NCBI GenBank assembly: GCA_049518775.1
Contig: JBEKRL010000016.1
Location: 1 to 54,877, forward strand
Direction of reading: 5' to 3'
From: Bog-877 sp049518775
GTDB lineage: Bacteria; Chloroflexota; Dormibacteria; Aeolococcales; Bog-877
Length of the DNA stretch: 54,877 nt
In this document: positions 1 to 7,337 of the stretch, piece by piece
Layout of the letters: every line of letters starts with the position of its first letter
How positions within the stretch are numbered: position 1 is the stretch's first letter
Program-made: the position numbers and the translations under genes
The notes under the pieces: generated by a model
Told to the model about the DNA's origin: nothing
The model's database searches: none
Seen by the model: the letters and a program-made list of their open reading frames with translations, nothing else

Positions 1-2009
1 AGCGCCCGGACGGTGTCGGCTTCACCCCGGGTCTCGACCCCCTCCGCGATCAGCCGGGACCCCGTAGTCAAGGTGAAGTGACACATGGCGAGCACAACCG
101 CCTGACGGGCGGGATCACTGTCGATGCCCCGGATGAGACCGATGTCGAGCTTGACGAAATCCGGCCGCAGCTCCAGGATGTGGGCGAAGTTGGCGATCCC
201 GGATCCGGTGTCGTCGACCGCGGTACGGACCGGTCCGAGGCTGGAGAGCGCCTCCTTGAAGGCACGGTAGTCGGTGATCACCTCGTGCTCGGTGATCTCC
301 AGCACCAGGGGGCGGTTGGCCTTGACCAGGATCTCCCTGAGCGGCCCGACGTTATCCAGCAGCCGCGGTGACACGTTGACGTTCAGCCAGCGACCCTCGG
401 GCAGCTGACCCTGCAGGGCGATTGCGTCCGACAGCATCGCCAGCTCGAGCTCGGGCCCGATGCCAGCGCTCCAGGCGGCCGCGAGGCGAATGTCGGGACG
501 CTCGCCATCGAGGAACCTGGTGAGCGCCTCGTAGCCCAAGACCTCGCCGCTGGCGAGGTCCACGATCGGCTGGAACACGGGGGTGTAGGCGTGGGTATGG
601 ATGAGCTTCCCAAGATCGATGCGCCGCCGGGAGGCGACTCTCTCAACCTGGAGGTCGAGGGCGAGCAGGGCGCTGGCGGTAACCCCGAACCGGGCGACTG
701 TCGGGAGATGGGCCAAGATTGCGTCTTCGCCGGCGGCGTGGGTGGTACCCACCGCCAGCACCCCCAAGACGCTGGGACCGTAATGGATCGGCGCGTAGAC
801 AGACGACTGCATCCCGGCGGTGGTCATCTCCCTGCCATAGAGGCCGTCCTGGCTCCGCTGTAGCCAGCGCTCCGCCCAGGGCCCGAGGCGCGCCCGCTGA
901 ATCAGGTAGCTGGCCCTCGACGGAGGGAACCGGGTGCCGGCGGAGAGGAAGAAGTTGTCCGGGCCGTCGATACCCAGGACGGTGGCGTCCCGGTCGCTGT
1001 CGAACACGATCACGGCGGAGACGTCGACACCGCTCAGGCTCCGCAGTTCCCGGCAGATGGCAAGGGCCGTGGCGGCGGTGGTGCCACCCTGCTCCAGCCT
1101 GCCGATCGCCGCGTCCACGCCAAGTCGCTCTTCCAGCTCGCGCTCCAGGAGCGTGTGGAGGGCGTGCTCCTCGGTCACATCATGGCCCAGGACCGCCGCC
1201 TGACCGGGCTCGCCGAGCGTGGCCGCAAGCAGGGTGGCGCTGATCGCGACGAGACGGTCTACCCCGGACCGGGTCACGATCTTGGCGATCAGCGGATGCT
1301 GCAGGCTGGTGCCCCGAAGCCTCAGGGCCAGCTCGACCGTGTCGTGGCCCCGGGTGCCGGCGGACAGAAGCTCATAGACCGAGCACCCGACCAGCTCGTC
1401 GGTGGACCACCCGGTGAGCGCGCTCAGGGCCGGGTTGGCGTAGGTGATCTTGCCGTCGAGGTCAATGGTCGCGGCGAACAGGTCCATGCCAGACAGCATC
1501 TGGGCGAGGTGGACCTTGGCCTGAACCTCCTGGCTCGTGTCGCGGAGGACGCCGAGGATCCGCCCGTCGTCGAGCCGGCGCTGGTGAAGTTCAAGGTCCA
1601 CGATGGAGCCATCCTTGCGCTGACACTTGGCCTCCAAGCCCTGCGTGGTGTCGGTGCTGACAGCGGAGGATTGGGCTCCCGCCTCGACCCGGCCCGGCTC
1701 TGGAAACAGGTCGAGGAGCCCCATTCCCAGCAGCTCCTCTTGGGAGTAGCCGGTCAGTGTGGAGGCGGCAGTGTTGGTGTCGAGGATGCGGAGCGAACTG
1801 TTGCTCAGGACCAGAATCCCGGCGGGGGTCTGCTCGGGCAGCTTGCTATGGCGGGGGTCGGGCGCCTTGAGGACGGCGGCGCCGACCCGCGGTCCGGCGC
1901 GCCGGACCGCCGCCCTCCGACGGGGTGTCGCCACGCCGCCTCCTGCGACGACTGCGGACCGCACTCCATCCGGGGGGGGGCCCTGTGGGCGCGTGCTGGC
2001 CCGCTCCAT
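1..2009 (-). CDS. PAS-PAS-GAF-EAL protein, probable c-di-GMP phosphodiesterase (3' end cut by window edge)
   Basis: Read from ATG at 2009 down to base 1, this frame is open for about 669 codons and has no stop before the edge. Two PAS-like segments (about residues 57-145 and 150-265; for example LTGYSQEEL and ANPALSALTGWSTDEL) precede a GAF-like segment (about 275-430) and an EAL domain from about 445. The EAL domain shows GYEALTRFL, NVNVSPRLL, EITEHEVI, VDDTGSGIANF, KLDIGLI and EGVET, so the metal- and substrate-binding acidic residues look present; loop 6 reads DDTGSG where DDFGTG is usual. There is no GGDEF domain. By family, such proteins hydrolyse c-di-GMP to pGpG under control of their sensory domains; no transmembrane segment is seen, so it should be cytosolic. 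The start is uncertain: no Shine-Dalgarno is visible, and a run of nine C (coding strand) lies within the first codons. An in-frame TAA lies upstream. Confidence 0.88.
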   Translation of the reverse strand, partial: MERASTRPQGPPPDGVRSAVVAGGGVATPRRRAAVRRAGPRVGAAVLKAPDPRHSKLPEQTPAGILVLSNSSLRILDTNTAASTLTGYSQEELLGMGLLDLFPEPGRVEAGAQSSAVSTDTTQGLEAKCQRKDGSIVDLELHQRRLDDGRILGVLRDTSQEVQAKVHLAQMLSGMDLFAATIDLDGKITYANPALSALTGWSTDELVGCSVYELLSAGTRGHDTVELALRLRGTSLQHPLIAKIVTRSGVDRLVAISATLLAATLGEPGQAAVLGHDVTEEHALHTLLERELEERLGVDAAIGRLEQGGTTAATALAICRELRSLSGVDVSAVIVFDSDRDATVLGIDGPDNFFLSAGTRFPPSRASYLIQRARLGPWAERWLQRSQDGLYGREMTTAGMQSSVYAPIHYGPSVLGVLAVGTTHAAGEDAILAHLPTVARFGVTASALLALDLQVERVASRRRIDLGKLIHTHAYTPVFQPIVDLASGEVLGYEALTRFLDGERPDIRLAAAWSAGIGPELELAMLSDAIALQGQLPEGRWLNVNVSPRLLDNVGPLREILVKANRPLVLEITEHEVITDYRAFKEALSSLGPVRTAVDDTGSGIANFAHILELRPDFVKLDIGLIRGIDSDPARQAVVLAMCHFTLTTGSRLIAEGVETRGEADTVRA

Positions 2010-2851
2010 GGGACCAAAGTAGACCGTGGAGGTCAAGATCTGGTCGCCATGGGGTTACGAAAGACCGTGAGGCCGGGAACGGCCAGGGGCGAGCCAGCAG
2101 GCGGTCTGAAGGGCCGGTTCGACAAACAGGGGGGGCGACTGCCTCCTTGCGGCCCGAGCCTGGTTCAGCCCAGCTCGGCTAGGGGTCGGCCAGCCGACAT
2201 GGGCGCCGTGGACTTTGGCTCGGCTCCACCGGTCTCTGGGGCGTCGCAGTTGATTTGGAACTGCTTCGCACGAGATCCACTGTGCCACCGAGATGGTGGG
2301 CCGCGCCGCCGATGGTCAGCTGGGCGCAGGGTGCGGGCCGGTTGAGGTATCGATCGGCCCAGATGCATCCTCTTCAAGCCAGCGTTGGACGGGGACGACG
2401 CCATCAGGTTGGGCTGGTGACCGGTGCCCCGGGGCGACCCGGCGGACCCTCGCCGAACCACAGAGTCGTCAGCGCCGGAGGGGTGAGGACGCTCGGTGCC
2501 GCCACCCGCCTTGTCGCCGCTCTCTGGGGACGGCGGATGCGCCCGCAGCGCAGCGGTGGTCAAGCACCAGGTCCGGCATCGGTGCCAGCACAGAGATGCT
2601 CAGGGTCTCTTCGACGGACCCGAGCCAGCGGTTAGGTTCTCCCGGTGGCGCCCGGGCATCGCGAACCGCGGCCAGGACGAGGGTGAAAGTGGTGGCGCTC
2701 CAGGACGCGTCCAACAACCTGCCGGCTCTAGGGGGTGGCCGCGGGAGCGGGTGGGGACGGCGGCACCCGGACGGCCGCCACGGGGAGCGCCGCCGAGGGG
2801 CTCTCAGGTCGCGTCCAGCTGACTCCCAGGTCGGTCTGCGAAACTGGCTGC
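2010..2851. other. 842-base stretch without a recognisable gene
   Basis: Several frames stay open here because of the high GC content, but none of the translations has a recognisable motif, a plausible hydrophobicity pattern or a Shine-Dalgarno. The stretch separates the minus-strand EAL gene from the plus-strand GtrA-like gene, so promoters for both probably lie in it, but I could not pick a convincing -10/-35 pair. No tRNA, repeat, riboswitch or insertion-sequence end was seen. A minus-strand frame across 2469-2717 looks slightly more protein-like than the rest, which is not enough to call. Confidence 0.5.
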
Positions 2852-3412
2852 ATGGGATCCGGTGTCGAGTTGGGTGGGACTACCGGCACGGCCCCGCCCG
2901 GGACCCGTGAAGCGGGCTCTGTGGCTGAGGAGGGTCACCTCTTCCCCGGGACCCCGGCCTGGCTGTGGTCCTGGTTGAGGGAGCGGCCCCGGCTCAACCG
3001 GCTGCTGCGCTATGCCGCGACGTCGGGGGTGGCGACCCTGGTCAGCGAAGTGACCCTGGTAGGCCTCTACGCGGGGCGCCTCCTGGGCGCCTCGGGCTCT
3101 TCGATCGTCGCCAACGTGGCCGGGGCGGTGCCCTCCTACCTGCTGAGCAGGTATTGGATCTGGCCCGAGGCGGAGCGGACCGGGGCTGCCCGTCAGGTCA
3201 CCCTCTACTGGGTGACCTCGGTGGTGAGCCTGGTGGTCTCGACCGCCGGCACCAGCCTGGCCGCCGCCCATGCCCCGGCGGGACACACCGCTCACACGAT
3301 CGTGGTCGGAACCTCCTACATCGGCACCTATGCCCTGCTCTGGGTGGCCAAGTACCTCGTCTACCAGCGGGTGATCTTCAGCCGCCGAGCGGAGGCTGGC
3401 TCCGGGGCCTGA
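2852..3412 (+). CDS. GtrA-like family membrane protein
   Basis: A 186-residue protein with a polar N-terminus followed by four hydrophobic segments (about residues 53-75, 83-103, 115-137 and 149-172) and a short basic tail. The pattern RLLRYAATSGVATLVSE near residue 50, a Tyr/Trp-rich turn after helix 2 (LLSRYWIWPE) and KYLVYQRVIF at the end of helix 4 are typical of the GtrA/DPMS-like family. These small four-helix proteins are thought to help move polyprenyl-linked sugars across the membrane or to assist glycosyltransferases. No glycosyltransferase gene lies nearby, so the substrate is unknown. The start is uncertain: ATG 2852 gives the full polar leader, and GTG 2921 would remove 23 residues. 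Neither has a clear ribosome binding site. Confidence 0.7.
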   Translation: MGSGVELGGTTGTAPPGTREAGSVAEEGHLFPGTPAWLWSWLRERPRLNRLLRYAATSGVATLVSEVTLVGLYAGRLLGASGSSIVANVAGAVPSYLLSRYWIWPEAERTGAARQVTLYWVTSVVSLVVSTAGTSLAAAHAPAGHTAHTIVVGTSYIGTYALLWVAKYLVYQRVIFSRRAEAGSGA

Positions 3413-3562
3413 GCCGCGGCTGCCTCCGCGGAAGGCCGGTCACCAGAGGAGCGACCGTCGGCGGGCCCTCACGGTCGCGGCCCGGAGCTCGATCCGGCTC
3501 CGCCGGGGCGGGGGGACCGCCCGGCGGACGATGGGGTCCGGGGTGGGCTGGAGTACCCTGGT

Positions 3563-3591
3563 TTGACCGTCTGCCAGCCGCGGGCTATACT
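3563..3591 (+). promoter_or_regulatory. Sigma-70/SigA-type promoter for the rpmG-secE-nusG operon
   Basis: TTGACC at 3563-3568 and TATACT at 3586-3591 are separated by 17 bases, a near-consensus housekeeping promoter. It lies about 48 bases upstream of the rpmG start and is the obvious entry point for transcription of rpmG, tRNA-Trp, secE, nusG and the L11-L1 genes. Confidence 0.8.
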
Positions 3592-3638
3592 CAGCTCACC
3601 TCGGCTTGGCCGGGCGTTTTTGTCTGGAGACCTTGACA

Positions 3639-3791
3639 GTGCCCGCCACCATCGTCACCCTGCAGTGCGGCCAGTGCCGCGAGCGCAACTACACCACCCA
3701 GAAGAACAAGCGCAACGACCCTGACCGGCTCGAGCTGCGCAAGTACTGCCGTCGCTGCCGCCAGCACACCGCGCATCGCGAGACCAAGTAG
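3639..3791 (+). CDS. rpmG: 50S ribosomal protein bL33, zinc-binding type
   Basis: A 50-residue protein, the usual length for bL33. Four cysteines (C10, C13, C37, C40) form a CxxC...CxxC zinc ribbon, so this is the zinc-binding (C+) form. The GTG at 3639 is chosen because GGAGA (3626-3630) lies just upstream and because the product then starts at the family's usual position. Reading further upstream in frame adds residues with no family counterpart. It is the first gene after the promoter at 3563-3591 and is followed by tRNA-Trp and secE, the common bacterial arrangement rpmG-trpT-secE-nusG. Confidence 0.95.
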   Translation: MPATIVTLQCGQCRERNYTTQKNKRNDPDRLELRKYCRRCRQHTAHRETK

Positions 3792-3812
3792 GGCGGGGCG
3801 GCCGCAACTCGA

Positions 3813-3888
3813 AGGGGCGTAGCTCAGCTGGTAGAGCAGCGGTCTCCAAAACCGCAGGTCGCGCGTTCGAATCGTGCCGCCCCTGCCA
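3813..3888 (+). tRNA. trpT: tRNA-Trp (anticodon CCA), CCA end encoded
   Basis: A complete cloverleaf can be drawn. The acceptor stem AGGGGCG (3813-3819) pairs with CGCCCCT (3878-3884). The D arm contains GCTCAGCTGGTAGAGC. The anticodon stem GCGGT/ACCGC encloses the loop CTCCAAA with anticodon CCA. The T arm is GCGCG-TTCGAAT-CGTGC with one G-T pair. The discriminator base is G3885, and the CCA end is present in the DNA (3886-3888). It sits between rpmG and secE and is probably processed out of the operon transcript. Confidence 0.97.
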
Positions 3889-3918
3889 ACATCTGGGATA
3901 GGCGCACAAGGAGCAGAT

Positions 3919-4224
3919 TTGGCGAATGCCGCCGGGGAGGACCGACCAGAGTCCAGCGAGGGCGGCTATCTGCGTGAGGTATGGAGCGAACTAAGGAAGA
4001 CGGTATGGCCGACCTGGCCGGAGTTGCGGCAGATGACCGGCGTGGTCATCGTCACGGTGGTGCTCTTGGGGGCGTTCCTGGGGCTCCTCGACTTCGGGCT
4101 GGCCTCTGCGCTCCGGCCCCTGTACACCACGGTCCCGGCCGCCACCGCCACGGCCACCCCGTCGGTGGTGGTCACCCCCAGCCCCTCCGCTACGGCGACG
4201 CCGTCTGCCAGCAGCAGCCCCTAG
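3919..4224 (+). CDS. secE: Preprotein translocase subunit SecE with Thr/Pro/Ser-rich tail
   Basis: SecE clamps SecY in the SecYEG protein-export channel. The protein (101 residues) has a short acidic N-terminus, the conserved amphipathic segment ending ELRKTVWPTWPELRQM, and one transmembrane helix (about residues 42-64). After the helix comes an unusual tail of about 35 residues made almost only of Thr, Ala, Pro, Ser and Val, which should face outside the cytoplasm given SecE topology. TTG at 3919 is chosen because AAGGAG (3908-3913) sits five bases upstream; earlier in-frame starts would fall inside the tRNA. The gene is followed by nusG, as in most bacteria. Confidence 0.92.
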   Translation: MANAAGEDRPESSEGGYLREVWSELRKTVWPTWPELRQMTGVVIVTVVLLGAFLGLLDFGLASALRPLYTTVPAATATATPSVVVTPSPSATATPSASSSP

Positions 4225-4255
4225 GCCTCAGACTGAAGTGATTGGGAGCCCCGAA

Positions 4256-4807
4256 GTGAGCGTGTCGAAAGCCACCGAGCAAGCCAACTGGTACGTGATC
4301 CACGCCTACTCTGGCCATGAGGAGAAGGTCAAGGCCAACCTCCTCAAGCGGGTCGAGTCGATGGATATGCACGATCAGATCTTCGACGTGATGGTCCCCA
4401 CTGAGGACGTCATCGAGATCAAGGACGGCCAGCGCCGCCATGTGGCCAAGCGGATCTTCCCGGGCTACATCCTGGTCCAGATGGTCATGTCGGACGAGTC
4501 CTGGTACGTCGTCCGGAACACCCCTGGGGTGACCAGCTTCGTGGGCTCGGGGACCCGTCCGGTCCCGCTCCAGGAGTCCGAGGTCCGTTCGATCCAGCAC
4601 CAGATCCACTCCGAGGCCCCGACCAAGGTCCAGGTGGAGTTCAAGGTGGGTGACTCGGTCCGGGTCGTCGACGGCCCCTTCACCGACTTCCACGGCAAGG
4701 TCGGCGAGATCAACGCCGACAAGGGCAAGCTCAAGGTGATGGTGAACATGTTCGGCCGGGAGACCCCGGTCGAGCTCGACCTGCTCCAGGTCGAGCGGCT
4801 GCGCTAG
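4256..4807 (+). CDS. nusG: Transcription termination/antitermination factor NusG
   Basis: NusG binds the RNA polymerase clamp and couples transcription to Rho or to the ribosome. The 183-residue product has the NGN domain (WYVIHAYSGHEEKVKANL at the start; FPGYILVQM; VRNTPGVTSFVG) and a C-terminal KOW domain (FKVGDSVRVVDGPF...GKVGEI). Start choice: GTG 4256 has GGGAG (4243-4247) eight bases before it, while GTG 4238 would add six residues without a better site. It lies between secE and rplK, the canonical position. Confidence 0.95.
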   Translation: MSVSKATEQANWYVIHAYSGHEEKVKANLLKRVESMDMHDQIFDVMVPTEDVIEIKDGQRRHVAKRIFPGYILVQMVMSDESWYVVRNTPGVTSFVGSGTRPVPLQESEVRSIQHQIHSEAPTKVQVEFKVGDSVRVVDGPFTDFHGKVGEINADKGKLKVMVNMFGRETPVELDLLQVERLR

Positions 4808-4818
4808 GAGTACTCCAA

Positions 4819-5247
4819 GTGGGCAAGAAGAAGATCAAGACGGTGCTGCGGCTCAACATCGAGGCCGGCAAGGCCACCCCGGGGTACCCGATCGGGCCGG
4901 CGTTGGGACAGCATCAGGTCAACATCATGGAGTTCTGCCGGTCCTACAACGAGAGGACCGAGTCCCAGAGTGGCCTGGTGATCCCCGCTGAGATCACCAT
5001 CTTCGAGGACCGCAGTTTCACCTTCGTCACCAAGACCCCGCCGACCTCGGACCTGATCAAGAAGGCCCTGGGGATCGAGAAGGGATCATCCAAGCCGCCC
5101 CAGGAGGAGGCTGGCCAGCTGAGCCGCGACCAGGCGCTGGCGATCGCCCAGACCAAGCTGCCCGACGTCAACGCCAGCGAGTTGGAGGCGGCGGTGCGGA
5201 TGGTGGAGGGAAGCGCCCGCTCGATGGGCGTCAAGGTAATCGGCTAG
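4819..5247 (+). CDS. rplK: 50S ribosomal protein uL11
   Basis: uL11 forms the GTPase-associated centre with 23S rRNA helices 43-44. The 142-residue protein has the full N-terminal domain, including GPALGQHQVNIMEFC and TPPTSDLIKKA, and a C-terminal rRNA-binding domain ending SARSMGVKVIG. GTG at 4819 is preceded by AGGAG. In the flexible N-terminal loop the usual PAPPVGP reads PGYPIGP. The proline that corresponds to Pro22, part of the thiostrepton-contacting loop, is therefore a tyrosine; this is reported as a finding. Confidence 0.96.
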   Translation: MGKKKIKTVLRLNIEAGKATPGYPIGPALGQHQVNIMEFCRSYNERTESQSGLVIPAEITIFEDRSFTFVTKTPPTSDLIKKALGIEKGSSKPPQEEAGQLSRDQALAIAQTKLPDVNASELEAAVRMVEGSARSMGVKVIG

Positions 5248-5310
5248 CGGCAACCGAGCTGTGGGAGGACGCCGAGGGGCGCCCGCCAGAACCACGGGAG
5301 GAGATTGCAG

Positions 5311-6021
5311 ATGGCAGTACGACACGGCAAGCGCTACCTGGCCGCCCAGAAGCTTCTCGAGGACAAGCAGCTGGTCGACCCCCGGGAGGGGGTTCGACTG
5401 GTGCGCGAGGTCAACATCTCCAAGTTCCCCGGAACTGTGGAGCTCCACGTCCGCCTCGGGGTCGACCCCCGCCACGCCGACCAGATGGTCCGCAGCAGCG
5501 TGGTCCTGCCCCATGGCACCGGCAAGGTTCGCCGGATCATCGTCTTCGCCCAGGGTGAGAAGGAGCGCGAGGCCCGCGAGGCCGGCGCCGAGATCATCGG
5601 GGCTGAGGATCTGGTCAAACGGATCCAGGAGGGGTTCCTGGACTTCGATGTGGCACTGGCCACCCCCGACCTGATGGGCTCGGTGGGTAAGCTGGGCAAG
5701 GTTCTGGGTCCCCGAGGCCTGATGCCCAACCCCAAGGCGGGCACGGTCACCTTCGACATCGCCAGGGCGATTCGGGAGGTCCAGGCGGGTCGGGTCGAGT
5801 TCCGGGTCGACCGCTACGGCATTGTCCACGTTCCGGTGGGCAAGACCAACTTCGAGGAGGGTGCCCTCTTCGAGAACCTTTCCGCCATGCTGGAGGCGAT
5901 CGTCAAGGCCAAGCCCTCGGCCGCCAAGGGCGTGTACATCCGAGCCGCCTTCCTGGCCCCCTCGATGGGCCCCAGTGTCAGGCTCGACCCGGTGCTGGCG
6001 GCCCGGCTCACGGCCGCGTAG
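5311..6021 (+). CDS. rplA: 50S ribosomal protein uL1
   Basis: uL1 forms the mobile L1 stalk that helps release deacylated tRNA. It also represses its own operon by binding mRNA in many bacteria. The 236-residue product carries KVLGPRGLMPNPKAGT, the signature between its two domains, and an N-terminal KRYLAAQKLLED. ATG 5311 is preceded by GGGAGGAG (5296-5303) at good spacing, so the TTG six bases upstream is less likely. It follows rplK after 63 bases and ends the first segment of the cluster before the L10 leader region. Confidence 0.96.
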   Translation: MAVRHGKRYLAAQKLLEDKQLVDPREGVRLVREVNISKFPGTVELHVRLGVDPRHADQMVRSSVVLPHGTGKVRRIIVFAQGEKEREAREAGAEIIGAEDLVKRIQEGFLDFDVALATPDLMGSVGKLGKVLGPRGLMPNPKAGTVTFDIARAIREVQAGRVEFRVDRYGIVHVPVGKTNFEEGALFENLSAMLEAIVKAKPSAAKGVYIRAAFLAPSMGPSVRLDPVLAARLTAA

Positions 6022-6074
6022 CCGGGGGAGGGCAGCCGGTATACTCCATCGCCGTCAGGAACAACACGGTTCCA

Positions 6075-6165
6075 GGGCGCCCAAGACCGCGGGGGCAGGC
6101 TCTGCTCAAACCCGAGCCCCGCGCAGGTGACCGATTGGCAGACCGTCTCGGGCGGCTGCCAGCCA
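6075..6165 (+). promoter_or_regulatory. Probable L10 leader (autoregulatory mRNA structure) upstream of rplJ
   Basis: The 187 bases between rplA and rplJ contain the strings CCAAGACCGCGGGGGC (about 6080) and GCGCAGGTGACC (about 6121), spaced and ordered like the conserved L10-leader RNA of many bacteria. In that RNA, L10 with L7/L12 binds and represses rplJL expression. A TATACT hexamer lies just upstream (6040-6045) but has no good -35 partner. The call rests on motif resemblance and position; I have not folded the RNA or scored it with a covariance model. Confidence 0.5.
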
Positions 6166-6208
6166 CCACCTGGCCTGGGCTCCCATGAGGCCGGGAGGTA
6201 GAGGACAG

Positions 6209-6769
6209 ATGACCGACGAGGGCCGTCACGGGGCGGCGGCGATCCCGCAGGCCAAGCAGAGCGCAGTCGCCGAGCTCGCCGAGAAGCTAGGCCGGATGCG
6301 CAGTGCCGTGCTGACCGACTACCGGGGGCTGTCAGTGGCCCAGTTGGAGACGCTCCGGGCGTCTCTGCGGGCCGCCGGGGTGGAGTACCTGGTGCTCAAG
6401 AACACGCTGGCCCGGCGAGCTGGCGAGCAGGCCGGATTTGGGGAGTTCAATCCCCAGCTGGTGGGGCCGACCGCCATCGCTATCAGCTACGAGGATGTCT
6501 CGGCTCCAGCCCGTCTCCTCATCGAGTACGCGCGGGTCAACCGGCGCGCCGAGATGGTCCGAGGAGGAATCGCAGAGGGCCAGATCCTGACCCCGTCCGA
6601 GGTCAGACGGCTGGCCGACCTGCCCTCCCGTGAGGTCCTGGTGGCCCAACTCCTGGGAGTGCTGGAGGCGCCGCTGGCCCAGTTGGCCAGCCTGCTCGAG
6701 GCTCCTGGGCGCGCTCTGGTGGGACTGCTGGAGGCTCAGGCGGAGGCTCTGGGCGGAGCCGTGACGTGA
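6209..6769 (+). CDS. rplJ: 50S ribosomal protein uL10
   Basis: uL10 anchors the L7/L12 dimers to the ribosomal stalk. The product (186 residues) shows the usual N-terminal half: helix AVAELAEKLGRMRSAVLTD, then YRGLSVAQLETLRASLRAAG, then VLKNTLARRA. A C-terminal helix rich in Leu, Ala and Glu is where L7/L12 dimers bind. ATG 6209 is chosen because GGGAGG and GAGGA lie just upstream; ATG 6185 would add eight unrelated residues. It is followed closely by rplL, and expression is probably controlled by the leader at 6075-6165. Confidence 0.95.
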   Translation: MTDEGRHGAAAIPQAKQSAVAELAEKLGRMRSAVLTDYRGLSVAQLETLRASLRAAGVEYLVLKNTLARRAGEQAGFGEFNPQLVGPTAIAISYEDVSAPARLLIEYARVNRRAEMVRGGIAEGQILTPSEVRRLADLPSREVLVAQLLGVLEAPLAQLASLLEAPGRALVGLLEAQAEALGGAVT

Positions 6770-6818
6770 AGTGGTCGAGGTCAGCAGAGAAGGTACTGGG
6801 ACGAAGGGAGAAGCAGTC

Positions 6819-7202
6819 ATGGCCAAGGTGAGCGTGGAGGACTTCGTGGAGTCGCTGGGTTCGTGGACCGTCCTCGACCTGGTCAAAGCCAAGGAGGCGA
6901 TCGAGGAGAAGTACGGGATCACGGCCGCGGCGCCGATGGCGGTGGCAGCAGCCGCGGCTCCGGCGGCGGGCGAGGCCGTGGCGGAGGAGCAGACCGAGTT
7001 CTCGGTCGTTCTGACCGCTGCGGGCGATCAGAAGATCGCCGCCATCAAGGCGGTCCGAGAGATCACCGGGCTGGGGCTGAAGGAGGCCAAGGACCTGGTC
7101 GACGCGGCTCCCAAGGCGGTCAAGGAGGCGGTCTCCCGCGAGGAGGCCGAGACGGTGGCCAAGAAGCTCCAGGAGGCTGGCGCCACAGCTGAAATCAAGT
7201 AG
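6819..7202 (+). CDS. rplL: 50S ribosomal protein bL12 (L7/L12)
   Basis: bL12 is the flexible stalk protein that recruits and activates translational GTPases. The 127-residue product has the N-terminal dimerisation helix (VEDFVESLGSWTVLDLVKAK), an Ala/Pro/Val-rich hinge (about residues 36-55) and the C-terminal factor-binding domain with AIKAVREITGLGLKEAKDLV. ATG 6819 is preceded by GAAGGGAG. It lies 49 bases after rplJ, the conserved pair. Confidence 0.97.
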   Translation: MAKVSVEDFVESLGSWTVLDLVKAKEAIEEKYGITAAAPMAVAAAAAPAAGEAVAEEQTEFSVVLTAAGDQKIAAIKAVREITGLGLKEAKDLVDAAPKAVKEAVSREEAETVAKKLQEAGATAEIK

Positions 7203-7337
7203 TGCCTGCGACGCCCCCTAAGGGGCCCGGGCGGCCTCGGCTCGCCCGCGAACGACGGCCGCACATGTGGTAGGATTGCTGTTCCGCCACCTGTGAAGTT
7301 CACCGAACGTCCTCGCTTGCCTGGAGAACTTTAGCCC
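7203..7337 (+). promoter_or_regulatory. rplL-rpoB intergenic region with hairpins and a possible rpoB promoter
   Basis: Two short hairpins follow rplL: CCCC-TAA-GGGG (7215-7225) and CGGGCG/CGCCCG with a 9-base loop (7228-7248). Neither is followed by a T run, so they resemble an attenuator or processing site more than a strong terminator. TGGTAGGAT (7268-7276) fits an extended -10 element, but the -35 region is poor. In many bacteria this gap is where rpoBC expression is reduced relative to the stalk proteins. That role is inferred here from position only. Confidence 0.35.

Noticed and set aside
2165..2563. Minus-strand frame of 132 codons between the EAL and GtrA-like genes
   Set aside because: The composition is Pro/Arg/Ser-rich with no motif, hydrophobic core or ribosome binding site. 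It is consistent with a chance open frame in GC-rich DNA.
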